Origin: Asaia bogorensis
Lineage (GTDB): Bacteria > Pseudomonadota > Alphaproteobacteria > Acetobacterales > Acetobacteraceae
Length of the DNA stretch: 46,689 nucleotides
NCBI GenBank assembly: GCA_945869965.1
Contig: CAMBRC010000026.1
Coordinates: 1 to 46,689, forward strand
Reading direction: 5' to 3'
Of this stretch, positions 16,769-24,919 are shown piece by piece (positions within the stretch are counted from its first letter, which is position 1; every line of letters begins with the position of its first letter). A program made the translations under genes and the position numbers. Under the pieces are notes generated by a model. The model did no database searches. It saw nothing but the letters and a program-made list of their open reading frames with translations, and had not been told where the DNA came from.

Positions 16769-17392
16769 GTGCCACACCCCGCGCTGCACTTCTCCGAACG
16801 GCTGCACGCCATCCTCGTCCTCAACCTGCTGCCCCTCATCATGCAGCAGATCCTCGTCCTCGGCGCCTACACACTGCCGGTCTGGGCGCGCATCTCCCGC
16901 GCCCGCCAGCGCCTGACCCGCCTGCTCGCCAACTTCGCCGCCGGCCGCCTCCCCCGCCCGCACATCCCCAACCCCGGCAAAAAAGGCGGCCCGAAACCCG
17001 CGCTCTACATCCCAAAAAGCCGGGCCTGGCTCGTAGCCCGGATCGGCTACCGTGCCGCCGGCTTCGGCGCCCAGATCGACTACCTCCTGTGCGAGCCCGC
17101 AACCCAGGCCCTGCTGGCCACCGCCCCGCCCGAATTCCTCAAATCCCTCGGTCGAACCCTGCGCCCGCTCTGCCGCCTCCTCGGCGTCGACGTCCCGAAG
17201 GAATTGCTTCTCTCCCCTCGCTCTCGGGCGGGGGGCTTGAGCCGCGAAGCGGATCAAGAAGGGGGGCTCTCGCTCCCCACCCAACCCAAACCCCCAAAAC
17301 CCAAACTCCCACCCCTGCTCCCGCTCTATCCCCAGCGCCGCCCCCGCCCGCTCCCCTTCATGAACTTCGCCAAAAAACCCGCCCCTGCCTGA
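16769..17392 (+). CDS. Hypothetical protein with proline-rich C terminus
   Basis: A 207-residue protein. Residues 10-30 are hydrophobic (AILVLNLLPLIMQQILVLGA), then come a basic linker (NPGKKGGPKPALYIPKSRAW) and a helical region (about 85-140) ending LCRLLGVDVPKELL. The C terminus is rich in Pro and Lys and ends LPFMNFAKKPAP. No domain is recognised. The GTG start at 16769 has AAGGAGG five bases upstream, a strong site. About residues 149-172 are encoded by a GC-rich segment containing the hairpin at 17236-17258, probably an in-frame repeat insertion. It converges on paaE. Confidence 0.6.
   Translation: MPHPALHFSERLHAILVLNLLPLIMQQILVLGAYTLPVWARISRARQRLTRLLANFAAGRLPRPHIPNPGKKGGPKPALYIPKSRAWLVARIGYRAAGFGAQIDYLLCEPATQALLATAPPEFLKSLGRTLRPLCRLLGVDVPKELLLSPRSRAGGLSREADQEGGLSLPTQPKPPKPKLPPLLPLYPQRRPRPLPFMNFAKKPAPA
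17213..17279. repeat. GC-rich hairpin segment inserted in a coding frame
   Basis: Within the preceding gene, CTTGAGCCGC (17236-17245) and GCGGATCAAG (17249-17258) form a stem around GAA. The flanking CTCCCCTCG...CGGGCGGGGGG also occurs at 16639-16660 in the spacer upstream of that gene, so the segment looks like a mobile palindromic unit that kept the reading frame. Confidence 0.45.
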
Positions 17393-17428
17393 CGAGCCAA
17401 CCCACGACTATAATATTACGATATCAAA

Positions 17429-18487
17429 TCAAACATGATCGTAATCCACCACCAGTCGCGCCGTCACCGGATGCGCCTGGCACGTCAATGCATACCCCGC
17501 CTCCGTCTCCCACGCTTCCAGCGAGAAATTCACCGCCATCCGAACCGCCCCCTCGGTGACCCGCGCCCGGCACGTGCTGCACATCCCGCCATGACACGAC
17601 CACGGCAAATCCAACCCCGCCCGCAACGCCGCATCCAGCACCGTCTCCCCCTCGGCCACCTTCACCTCATGCGAAGCCCCGTCATGAATGACCGTCGCCA
17701 CCGCCACCGCCGCCTCATCCACCGCCACAACCCGAACCCGCCCGTCCCCCACCGGAGCGAACCGCTCCACCTGCACCCGCGCCGCCGCCACCCCCAGCGC
17801 CGCCAATACCCCCGGCACCTCATCCATCATCCCGCCCGGCCCACAAACAAACGCCTGCGCCACCGCCCCAGCCTCCACCAGCCCCGGCACCAACCCCCGC
17901 AGCTTCACCCCATCCAGCCGCCCGTTCAGTGCGGAGACATCCTGCGCCTCCCGCGACAACGCATGCACCACCACCAGCCGGTCGAGATACCGGTCCTTCA
18001 AATCCTCCAGCACCGACCTGAACAGAATCCCCGCCGTGTTCCGGCTGCCATACAGCAACACAAACCGGCTGCCGGCCTCGACCGCCAGAATCGAACTCAA
18101 GATCGACAGGATCGGCGTAATCCCAGACCCCGCCGCCACCCCCAGATACACCCCAGCGACAATGGGATCAGGCACATGCCCAAACCGCCCCTCCGGCGCC
18201 ATCACCTCGACCTCGTCCCCCGCCCGCAAAATCGTATTGGCATGCCCGGAAAACACCCCCTCCGGCACGTGCTTGATCGCCACGCGAACCTCATCCGCCG
18301 AACAGATCGAATAGGCCCGCCGAACCTCCTCGCCCCCGATCCGACACCGCAACGTCAAATACTGCCCGGGGCGGAACCGGAACACCTCCCGCAACCCCTC
18401 GGGCACCTCGAACGCCAGCGAAACCGCCTCTGCCGTCTCTTGCCGCCGATCCGAAATCCGCAGCCGATGAAACTGGCTCAATGACAT
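17429..18487 (-). CDS. paaE: Phenylacetyl-CoA epoxidase reductase subunit PaaE
   Basis: A 352-residue NADPH-dependent reductase that passes electrons to the di-iron subunit PaaA. Order: FAD domain with RPGQYLTLR and RAYSICS (about 40-62), NAD domain with GVAAGSGITPILSIL (about 114-128) and the C-terminal CGPGGMM, then a plant-type 2Fe-2S ferredoxin domain with CHGGMCSTC and a final cysteine in TCQAHP (about 300-340). The ATG at 18487 overlaps the end of paaD by ten bases. It is the last gene of the paaABCDE unit. An in-frame start upstream at 18529 is possible but would overlap paaD more. Confidence 0.92.
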   Translation of the reverse strand: MSLSQFHRLRISDRRQETAEAVSLAFEVPEGLREVFRFRPGQYLTLRCRIGGEEVRRAYSICSADEVRVAIKHVPEGVFSGHANTILRAGDEVEVMAPEGRFGHVPDPIVAGVYLGVAAGSGITPILSILSSILAVEAGSRFVLLYGSRNTAGILFRSVLEDLKDRYLDRLVVVHALSREAQDVSALNGRLDGVKLRGLVPGLVEAGAVAQAFVCGPGGMMDEVPGVLAALGVAAARVQVERFAPVGDGRVRVVAVDEAAVAVATVIHDGASHEVKVAEGETVLDAALRAGLDLPWSCHGGMCSTCRARVTEGAVRMAVNFSLEAWETEAGYALTCQAHPVTARLVVDYDHV

Positions 18488-18963
18488 TTGAACTGGTCGA
18501 ACGGCTCGCGACAGGCCCGGCACTGCCACAATGACTTACAAGCCGTCGACCCGAACTCCGCCAACAAAACGGTGTCCAAACTCCCACACCGCGGACACCC
18601 CGCCACCTCGGTGACAAACAACGCCCGCCGCCCCGCCACCCCCGGCGGCGGCGAAATGCCATAGGCCAAGAGCTTCCCCCGCCCCGCCTCGCTCATCCAA
18701 TCCGTCGTCCAAGCCGGTGCCATCACCGTCGTCACCCTCGCGTTCCCGATCCCCGCCCGCGCCAATGCCAACTCGACGTCCAGCGCAATCACCGCCATCG
18801 CCGGACAGCCCGAATAGGTCGGCGTGATCCGAACCTCCACGCCATCCCCCGTGACCACGACCTCCCGCAGAACCCCCAAATCCTCAATCGTCAACACCGG
18901 AATCTCCGGATCCACCACCCCCGCCGCCGCCGCCCAGGCACGTTCCCGCAACCCGCCTACCAC
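18478..18963 (-). CDS. paaD: Phenylacetyl-CoA epoxidase subunit PaaD
   Basis: A 161-residue protein of the PaaD/MIP18-type family, needed for maturation or function of the epoxidase complex. The N-terminal domain has the family signature DPEIPVLTIEDLGVLR (about residues 15-30) and ITPTYSGCPAM (about 45-55). The C terminus carries two CxxC pairs (CPRC, then CRAC), a small zinc or Fe-S site. The GTG start at 18963 overlaps the stop codon of paaC, and no good start lies further upstream in homologous sequence. It sits between paaC and paaE with overlapping ends, as in canonical paa operons. Confidence 0.92.
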   Translation of the reverse strand: MVGGLRERAWAAAAGVVDPEIPVLTIEDLGVLREVVVTGDGVEVRITPTYSGCPAMAVIALDVELALARAGIGNARVTTVMAPAWTTDWMSEAGRGKLLAYGISPPPGVAGRRALFVTEVAGCPRCGSLDTVLLAEFGSTACKSLWQCRACREPFDQFKCH

Positions 18964-19700
18964 GTCGCCCCCGGATGCACCCGTGCCACCGACTGCATCA
19001 CCGCCAGCATATGCCCGAGATGCTCGGTATGCCGCCCAGCCCGCCCGCCACTCTGCATCCAGCACGCCGCCGGCCGCACCAATGTCGCCTCGCCGAGAAC
19101 CCCATCCACCGTCCGGTCCCAAACCTCCCGCAACCCCGCCGGCTCCGGCGTGATGTCGGCGGCCACCAACACCTCATCCTCCGCCTCGAACATCTCCCCG
19201 GTATACGGCCACAATTTTTCCACCGCTGCCTGCGCCCGCCGATGCGATTCCTCGGTCCCATCCCCCAACCGGATCAGCCACTCGGCCGAATGCCGCAAAT
19301 GATACGCCGTCTCCTTCTCCGCCTTCGCCGCAATCGCCGCCAGATCCCGATCCCGTGACGCCGTCGCCGCCCGCCAAAACGGATCCGCAAACGCCGAGTA
19401 CAGGAACAATCGAGCAATGGTCACCGCGAAATCACCATTCGGCAACTCCAACAACAGCAGATTGGTATACTCTCGATCCCCCCGCAGATACGCCAACGCG
19501 TCCTCATCCTCCCCCGTCCCCCGGGAAGCAGCCAATGCATACAACGCCCGTGCCTGCCCGATCAGATCCAGCGCCAAATTGGCCAACGCCAACTCTTCCT
19601 CCAGCGAGGGCGCATGCCCCGTCCACTCGGACAACCGGTGCCCCAACACCAGGGCATCATCCGCCCGCCGCAACAACAGCGAAGAGAACCGGTCCGCCAT
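18957..19700 (-). CDS. paaC: Phenylacetyl-CoA epoxidase structural subunit PaaC
   Basis: A 247-residue ferritin-like helical protein that pairs with the catalytic subunit PaaA as its structural partner. Helices include DDALVLGHRLSEWTGHAP (about 14-31), EEELALANLALDLIGQAR (about 34-51) and an EKETAYHLRHSAEWLIRL segment (about 131-148). The di-iron ligands needed for catalysis reside in PaaA, as known for the family. ATG at 19700 overlaps the paaB stop (TGATG), showing translational coupling. A GTG at 19703 is one codon upstream. Confidence 0.92.
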   Translation of the reverse strand: MADRFSSLLLRRADDALVLGHRLSEWTGHAPSLEEELALANLALDLIGQARALYALAASRGTGEDEDALAYLRGDREYTNLLLLELPNGDFAVTIARLFLYSAFADPFWRAATASRDRDLAAIAAKAEKETAYHLRHSAEWLIRLGDGTEESHRRAQAAVEKLWPYTGEMFEAEDEVLVAADITPEPAGLREVWDRTVDGVLGEATLVRPAACWMQSGGRAGRHTEHLGHMLAVMQSVARVHPGATW

Positions 19701-19984
19701 CACATATGCCCGACGTCGTCAGGAACTTCGTAGAACGTCGGATGCCGATAGATTTTCGACGCAGTTGGCTCGAACAGCATCTCCCGATCCGCGGGATCGG
19801 ACGCCGTGATAGCGGCGGATGGAACCACCCAGATCGAAAGCCCCTCGCCACGCCGGGTATAAACATCCCGGGCGGCCTGCAACGCCATGGTGACATCGGC
19901 CGCATGGACCGAGCCGACATGCCGGTGCGACAGCCCGCTACGGCTCCGAATGAACACTTCCCACAGTGGCGTCCGAGCTTCCAT
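19700..19984 (-). CDS. paaB: Phenylacetyl-CoA epoxidase subunit PaaB
   Basis: A 94-residue small subunit of the epoxidase complex. The sequence opens EARTPLWEVFIRSRSGLSHR and contains HVGSVHAADVTMALQAARDVY and EGLSIWVVP, all typical of PaaB. It has no catalytic residues; in characterised systems PaaB bridges PaaA-PaaC units. The ATG at 19984 lies two bases after the paaA stop, so I chose it over upstream starts that run into paaA. Confidence 0.93.
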   Translation of the reverse strand: MEARTPLWEVFIRSRSGLSHRHVGSVHAADVTMALQAARDVYTRRGEGLSIWVVPSAAITASDPADREMLFEPTASKIYRHPTFYEVPDDVGHM

Positions 19985-19985
19985 C

Positions 19986-20963
19986 TCAAGCCGCCTTCTG
20001 CCGAGCCCGCCGCTTGGCCGCAAACGCCAAGGCCGCCTCCCGAACCCAGCCACCCCTGTCATGTGCCGTCTTCCGAGCCTCCAACCGCTCCCGATTGAGC
20101 GGCCCGTCCCCGGCCACTACCCGCGTGAATTCCGCCCAGTCGATCGCCCCGAACCGCCAATGCCCATCCTCGAATCGCAATGCCGGATCCGGAAAGGTCA
20201 ATCCGAGATGCAACCCCTGGGGCACCGTCGCGTCGACGAATTTCTGTCTGAGATCGTCATTGGTGAAGCGCTTGATCTTCCACCGCATCGAGACATCCGA
20301 ATGCTGTGACGCCGAATCCGGTGGCCCGAACATCATCAGACACGGCCACCACCACCGGTCCAGTGCATCCTGAGCCATTGCCTTCTGCGCCGCGGTCCCC
20401 CGGCTGAGCGTCAGCATGATCTCAAAACCCTGGCGCTGGTGGAAACTCTCCTCCTTGCAAACCCGGATCATGGCCCGGGCATACGGGCCATATGAGCATC
20501 GGCACAGCGGGATCTGGTTCATGATCGCCGCCCCATCGACCAACCACCCGATCGCCCCGATATCCGCCCAGCTCAACGTCGGATAGTTGAAGATCGAGGA
20601 ATACTTCGCCCGCCCGGACAGCAACTGTTCAACGAGTTCCTCCCGTGCCGTCCCCAACGTCTCGGCGGCGGCATACAGATACAGCCCATGCCCCCCCTCG
20701 TCCTGCACCTTGGCCAACAGGGCGGCTTTCCGCCGCAGGCTGGGGGCGCGGGTGATCCAGTTGCCCTCCGGCAACATGCCGACGATCTCGGAATGGGCGT
20801 GCTGGCTGATCTGTCGCGTCAGTGTCCGGCGATAGGCCTCCGGCATCCAGTCATTCGCCTCGATCTTTTCTTCGGCATCGATCCGCGCCTGGAAACGCGC
20901 CAGGGCCGCCGGGTCCTCATTGTCCCGCGTCGAATCCTTGGTATTCAGAGCCTGGGAATACAC
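19986..20963 (-). CDS. paaA: Phenylacetyl-CoA epoxidase catalytic subunit PaaA
   Basis: A 325-residue di-iron oxygenase that epoxidises the ring of phenylacetyl-CoA, the key step in aerobic phenylacetate breakdown. Iron-ligand motifs are visible: Glu and His in KVQDEGGHG (about residues 93-101) and in [11 protein letters not shown] (about 172-182). Long conserved stretches such as [16 protein letters not shown] and [14 protein letters not shown] are typical. The start is a GTG at 20963 reading VYSQALNT, with GGGAGG upstream. First gene of the paaABCDE unit. No phenylacetate-CoA ligase or beta-oxidation genes follow, so the rest of the pathway must be elsewhere. Confidence 0.94.
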   Translation of the reverse strand: MYSQALNTKDSTRDNEDPAALARFQARIDAEEKIEANDWMPEAYRRTLTRQISQHAHSEIVGMLPEGNWITRAPSLRRKAALLAKVQDEGGHGLYLYAAAETLGTAREELVEQLLSGRAKYSSIFNYPTLSWADIGAIGWLVDGAAIMNQIPLCRCSYGPYARAMIRVCKEESFHQRQGFEIMLTLSRGTAAQKAMAQDALDRWWWPCLMMFGPPDSASQHSDVSMRWKIKRFTNDDLRQKFVDATVPQGLHLGLTFPDPALRFEDGHWRFGAIDWAEFTRVVAGDGPLNRERLEARKTAHDRGGWVREAALAFAAKRRARQKAA

Positions 20964-21043
20964 GCCATTGCCTCCCGTGAGTTGCCGCAGCTTACAAGGT
21001 CGGCAGGCGCTGTGCCAGGATGGCAGCGATCCGGAGGAAACCA

Positions 21044-22687
21044 GTGCCCCGCCAAACCACCGCTGAAGCCATGGTCGATGCCCTGCTCGCCCATGGCATC
21101 GACACGCTCTATGCCCTGCCGGGCGTGCACAACGACCACCTGTTCGACGCCATCGCCCAAAGCGACGGTAGGATACGGCTGCTCCATCCCCGCCATGAAC
21201 AGACCGCCGGCTATATGGCGCTTGGCGCGGCCCTGGCCACCGGATATCCTCAAGCCTTCGCCGTGGTGCCTGGCCCAGGCATCCTGAATGCCGGGGCGGC
21301 GCTGTTGACCGCCTATGGCACCGGGGCGCCGGTGCTGGCGCTGGTCGGGCAAATCCCGTCCGACACCATCGATCGCGGCTGGGGGCAGTTGCACGAGCTG
21401 CCGGACCAGCTCGGCCTGTTGCGGCACATGACCAAGCATGCGGCCCGGATCGGCGGTCCCTCGGATGTGCCCCACCTCGTCGCCGAGGCCATCCAGGCCG
21501 CGCTACGTGGGCGCACGCGGCCGGTGGCGCTGGAATGCGGCATCGATACCTGGGGACGGCCCGGCGAGGTCCGGGTGATGGCGCCCTTGCCGGTCGAACG
21601 TCCGGGCATCGATGCCGTGGCGATTGAGCAGGCGGTCCGCCTGCTGGAAGGGGCGAAGCGACCATTGATCCTGGCGGGCGGCGGGGCACTGGACGCGTCC
21701 GCCGACATCCTGGCGCTGGCGGAAAGGCTGGGCGCGCCGGTGGGGACGTACCGCCGTGGGCGCGGGGTGATCCCGACCGCCCATCCCCTGGCGACCTCGC
21801 TGCCGGTGACGCATCGGTTGTGGAAGGACGCCGATGTCGTCCTGGGCATCGGCACGCGGATGCATTTTGCCCAGTCCGGCTGGGGCACCGATGCGGCCAT
21901 GAAGATCATCCGGCTGGATATCGATCCCGAGGAGCATTTCCGTTTCCGCCGTCCGGATGTGGCGATCCATGCTCATGCCGCCGATGGGGTACGGGCGCTG
22001 CTGGCGGCGTTGCCAGCGGGAACCGCGCTGCGACGGGACGATGTGGCGGCGCACCAAGCCTGGTTCGCCGAGCGGATTTCGCGTCAGGAGCCGCAGATGG
22101 GGTTTCTGCGTGCGATCCGGGCGGCGCTGCCGGCGGATGGCGTGGTGGTGGAGGACGTCACCCAAGTGGGCTTCATGGGCCGGCTGGCCTTCGAGGTCGA
22201 CGCCCCAAGGCGCTATATCTCGCCGGGCTACCAGGACAATCTCGGCTGGGGCTATGGCACGGCCCTCGGCGTCCAGGCGGCGCGGCCGGATGCCGCGGTC
22301 GTGGCGGTGTGCGGTGATGGCGGGTTCATGTACCAGGCGCAGGAACTGGCCACCGCCATGCATCACAAGCTGCCGGTGGTGGCCATCGTGTTCGACGATG
22401 ACGGCTTCGGCAACGTTCGCCGCATCCAGGCCGAGCGCTTCGGCAACCGCATCATCGCGGCCGACCTGACCAACCCGGATTTCGTCAAGTTCGCCGAGAG
22501 CTTCGGCATGAAGGCCTATCGGGCCGATACCGAGGCGGCGTTGGAGCGTGCCTTGCGCGAGGCCCTCGCCGCGCGAGTGCCGGCATTGATTCACGTGCGG
22601 GTGGGCGAGATGCCCAGCCCGTGGGATATGTTGGCCCTGCCGCGGGTGCGTGGGTTCGACGAGGCCTGGCGGCTCAACTTGCCATAG
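21044..22687 (+). CDS. Thiamine-diphosphate-dependent enzyme, acetolactate-synthase-like
   Basis: A 547-residue three-domain ThDP enzyme of the acetolactate synthase/benzoylformate decarboxylase superfamily. The catalytic Glu52 is in [12 protein letters not shown]; the central FAD- or nucleotide-like domain includes [14 protein letters not shown] (about 206-219); the ThDP-binding motif begins [17 protein letters not shown] (about 423-439) and ends near [11 protein letters not shown]. The last seems to use Gly-Asn for the final metal ligand. The reaction is not predictable from sequence. Start GTG 21044 has GGAGG six bases before it; an ATG at 21020 is an alternative. It diverges from paaA across 80 bases and is followed ten bases later by a RidA gene. 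Confidence 0.85.
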   Translation: MPRQTTAEAMVDALLAHGIDTLYALPGVHNDHLFDAIAQSDGRIRLLHPRHEQTAGYMALGAALATGYPQAFAVVPGPGILNAGAALLTAYGTGAPVLALVGQIPSDTIDRGWGQLHELPDQLGLLRHMTKHAARIGGPSDVPHLVAEAIQAALRGRTRPVALECGIDTWGRPGEVRVMAPLPVERPGIDAVAIEQAVRLLEGAKRPLILAGGGALDASADILALAERLGAPVGTYRRGRGVIPTAHPLATSLPVTHRLWKDADVVLGIGTRMHFAQSGWGTDAAMKIIRLDIDPEEHFRFRRPDVAIHAHAADGVRALLAALPAGTALRRDDVAAHQAWFAERISRQEPQMGFLRAIRAALPADGVVVEDVTQVGFMGRLAFEVDAPRRYISPGYQDNLGWGYGTALGVQAARPDAAVVAVCGDGGFMYQAQELATAMHHKLPVVAIVFDDDGFGNVRRIQAERFGNRIIAADLTNPDFVKFAESFGMKAYRADTEAALERALREALAARVPALIHVRVGEMPSPWDMLALPRVRGFDEAWRLNLP

Positions 22688-22697
22688 GGAAATGAAA

Positions 22698-23081
22698 ATG
22701 CAGATCCGTCTCAGCAATGCCGCCGACGCCCCGGCCCCGGTGGGCCAGTACACCCATGCGGTCGAAGTCACCGGCGCCAGCCGCACCGTCTATATCAGCG
22801 GCCAGGTCGGCGCCGCGATGGACGGCTCGGTCCCCGAGGATGCCACTGAACAAGGCCGCAACGTCTGGAAGAACATCACCGCCCAGCTCCGCGCCGTGAA
22901 CATGACGCTCGACAACATCGTCAAGATCACCACCATCGTCACCAGCTTGGATCATCTGGCCGCCGTGCGCACATCCCGCGGCGAAGCGCTGGGCGATCGC
23001 AAGCCGGCCTCCACGTTGATTGTGGGTGGGCTGGTGAGCCCGGCGTTGAAGATCGAAGTTGAGGTTATTGCGGTCGGGTAA
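22698..23081 (+). CDS. RidA-family protein lacking the catalytic arginine
   Basis: A 127-residue member of the YjgF/YER057c/UK114 (RidA) family, which forms trimers and in the best-known group hydrolyses reactive enamines/imines. Family features are VYISGQVG (about 31-38), DNIVKITTIVT (about 72-82) and IEVEVIAV at the end. The arginine that binds the substrate carboxylate in RidA (PARS motif) is replaced: the sequence is RKPASTLIV, with Ser at residue 105. It therefore probably belongs to a subfamily without the classic deaminase activity. ATG 22698 has AGGGA seven bases upstream; ATG 22692 is also possible. Close spacing behind the ThDP enzyme suggests they act on the same pathway. Confidence 0.85.
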   Translation: MQIRLSNAADAPAPVGQYTHAVEVTGASRTVYISGQVGAAMDGSVPEDATEQGRNVWKNITAQLRAVNMTLDNIVKITTIVTSLDHLAAVRTSRGEALGDRKPASTLIVGGLVSPALKIEVEVIAVG

Positions 23082-23090
23082 GGCAAGGCG

Positions 23091-23173
23091 AGGGCGCTGC
23101 CCTCGACCCGCTGGGGCGTCGCCCCAGGCCCCATCCCTTAAGTCATGAGGGTCCAGGGGGCTCGGCCCCCTGG
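23091..23173. repeat. GC-rich composite palindrome, second (decayed) copy
   Basis: The layout matches the element at 7939-8037: a first hairpin AGGGCGCTGCCCT (23091-23103), a second CTGGGGCGTCGCCCCAG (23111-23127), a middle CCCTTA...TGAGGG pairing, and a third CCAGGGGGCTCGGCCCCCTGG (23153-23173). The terminal copy of the first hairpin is missing. It lies between the RidA gene and the converging minus-strand operon and can terminate both. Confidence 0.75.
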
Positions 23174-23186
23174 AATCGCTTAGTCT

Positions 23187-23612
23187 TCAGCTTCGATCCC
23201 GCAACCCTTGCAGGGCCAGGGCGTAGCCTTGGATGCCGAAGCCGGCCATGGTCATCACGCAGGCCGCGCCGATTTCGGAGACGGTGCCACGGCGGGCGGG
23301 GTTGGAGATGTGGACTTCGACGACCGGGAATTTCACCTGGGTGATGGCGGCGTTCAAGGCCGGGTAGCCGCGGGTGAAGCCGGCGGGGTTGATGATGGCG
23401 CCGTCGTAGTTGGCGTCATGCGCGGCGTATAGCCGGTCGATGACCACGCCTTCGCTGTTGGAGTGGAAGATGTCGATGGCCACCCCGAGTTCGCCGGCGT
23501 AGGCGCGGATTTTCACGTCGTATTCCGGCAGGAGCATGGGGCCGAAGGTTTCGATGGCGAATTTGCCGCGCATGTCCATGCCGGCGCCGTGGATGACGAG
23601 GATTCGCTTCAT
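23187..23612 (-). CDS. Type II 3-dehydroquinate dehydratase-like protein, catalytic residues replaced
   Basis: A 141-residue protein of the AroQ (type II dehydroquinase) fold: the flavodoxin-like frame is clear from ILVIHGAG (4-11), FHSNSEGVVIDRLYAA (49-64), INPAGFTRG (74-82), VEVHISN (98-104) and FGIQGYALAL near the end. Compared with known enzymes, the catalytic Arg and Tyr of the flexible lid are both Phe (18 and 23), and the histidine of the THTS motif is Arg (81). Asn75 and His101 remain. It is therefore unlikely to dehydrate 3-dehydroquinate by the standard mechanism; the true role is unknown. It overlaps folC by four bases (ATGA) as the last gene of the trp-acc-fol unit. Confidence 0.85.
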   Translation of the reverse strand: MKRILVIHGAGMDMRGKFAIETFGPMLLPEYDVKIRAYAGELGVAIDIFHSNSEGVVIDRLYAAHDANYDGAIINPAGFTRGYPALNAAITQVKFPVVEVHISNPARRGTVSEIGAACVMTMAGFGIQGYALALQGLRDRS

Positions 23613-24919
23613 GGGGTTTCCTTGTTGTCGGTGGTCCAGCCGTCGGATTTGAGGACTTCGCCGGCGAGGTAGAGGCTGCCGCAGATCAGCACGCGGGCAG
23701 GGGGGGCCGAGGGGTTCAATCCCGGCAGGGCGCGCAGGGCTTCGGCGACCGTGGGGCCGGGGCGGGCGTAGCCCTGGGCGGCGTCCAGGATCGCCTCGAC
23801 GGGCAGGGCGGAGTATTGGCCGGGTTCGCTGACCGCCCAGATGGTGGCGGCGAGCGGCAGCAGCGGGGCGAGGAATTCGGCGGTGTCCTTGGCTTTCTTC
23901 ATGCCGACGATCAGGTGGGTCGGCCGGTCGGACCAGACGCCCTTGAGGTGGTCGGCGATGACCTGGCCGCCGCCGGGGTTGTGGCCGCCGTCGAGCCAGA
24001 GTTCCCAGGTGGCGGGGAGCAGTTTTGTCAGGGCGCCGGTGAGGCGTTGCATGCGGGCGGGCCATTCGGCGGTTGCGATGCCGTGGATGATGGCGCTGTC
24101 GGGGATGGGCAGCTTGCTGGCGCGGATGGTGGCGATGGCGATGCCGGCGTTGTCGTATTGGTGGGCGCCGGGGAGGGCAGGGGGGGGCAGGTCGAGGGTG
24201 CCGGCGGAGTCGCTGTAGAGGAAGCCGGTTGCGTGCGGGGTGACGTGCCAGTCGCGGCCGCGGGCAAGGAGGGGGGCGGCTTGGGCGGCGGCCTGGGCGG
24301 CGATGACGGCGAAGGCTTCGGCGGGTTGCTGGCCGGTGGCGACGGGGATGGCGGGCTTGATGATGCCGGCTTTTTCGAAGGCGATTTTTGCCAATGTGTC
24401 GCCGAGCATTTCGCGGTGGTCGAGCGAGATCGAGGTGATGGCGCAGGCGATGGGGTGGTCGATGACGTTGGTGGCGTCGAACCGTCCGCCGAGGCCGACT
24501 TCGAGGATGACGAGGTCGGCGGGGATGCGGGCGAAGAGCAGGAAGGTGGCGGCCATCAGGACTTCGAAGACGGTGATCGGCTGGCCGGCATTGATGCGCT
24601 CGATCTCGTCCAGCACGGCGAGCAATTGTTCGTCGGTGACGAGGTGGCCGGCCAGGCGGATGCGTTCGTTGAAGCGGACCAGATGCGGCGAGGTGGTGAC
24701 GTGGACGCGCAGTCCGGCGGCCTCGGCGATGGCGCGCAGGAAGGCGCAGGTGCTGCCTTTGCCGTTGGTGCCGGCGACGTGGATGACCGGCGGCAGGCTA
24801 CGCTCCGGGTGGCCGAGTTCGGCCAGCAGGCGGTGCAGGCGTTCGAGGCTGAGGTCCATGTAGCGCGGATAGAGCGAATGCAGCCGCTCGATCACTGCCT
24901 CGATGCGCCCGGCATTCAT
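23609..24919 (-). CDS. folC: Folylpolyglutamate synthase / dihydrofolate synthase
   Basis: A 436-residue Mur-ligase-type ATP-dependent enzyme that adds glutamate to dihydropteroate and to folates. The P-loop HVAGTNGKGSTCAFL is at about residues 48-61; DLVILEVGLGGRFDATNV (about 134-151) and SISLDHREMLGDTLAKIA (about 161-178) are family signatures. The C-terminal domain has the DGGHNPGG motif (about 305-312). Its ATG overlaps the accD stop codon (ATGA) and its stop overlaps the next gene, giving tight coupling. accD-folC adjacency is common in proteobacteria. Confidence 0.94.
   Translation of the reverse strand: MNAGRIEAVIERLHSLYPRYMDLSLERLHRLLAELGHPERSLPPVIHVAGTNGKGSTCAFLRAIAEAAGLRVHVTTSPHLVRFNERIRLAGHLVTDEQLLAVLDEIERINAGQPITVFEVLMAATFLLFARIPADLVILEVGLGGRFDATNVIDHPIACAITSISLDHREMLGDTLAKIAFEKAGIIKPAIPVATGQQPAEAFAVIAAQAAAQAAPLLARGRDWHVTPHATGFLYSDSAGTLDLPPPALPGAHQYDNAGIAIATIRASKLPIPDSAIIHGIATAEWPARMQRLTGALTKLLPATWELWLDGGHNPGGGQVIADHLKGVWSDRPTHLIVGMKKAKDTAEFLAPLLPLAATIWAVSEPGQYSALPVEAILDAAQGYARPGPTVAEALRALPGLNPSAPPARVLICGSLYLAGEVLKSDGWTTDNKETP

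Noticed and set aside
17415-17445. Inverted ATTACGAT/ATCGTAAT between converging genes as an operator
   Set aside because: It is short, lies partly within paaE, and sits at 3' ends, so a weak terminator or chance is more likely.
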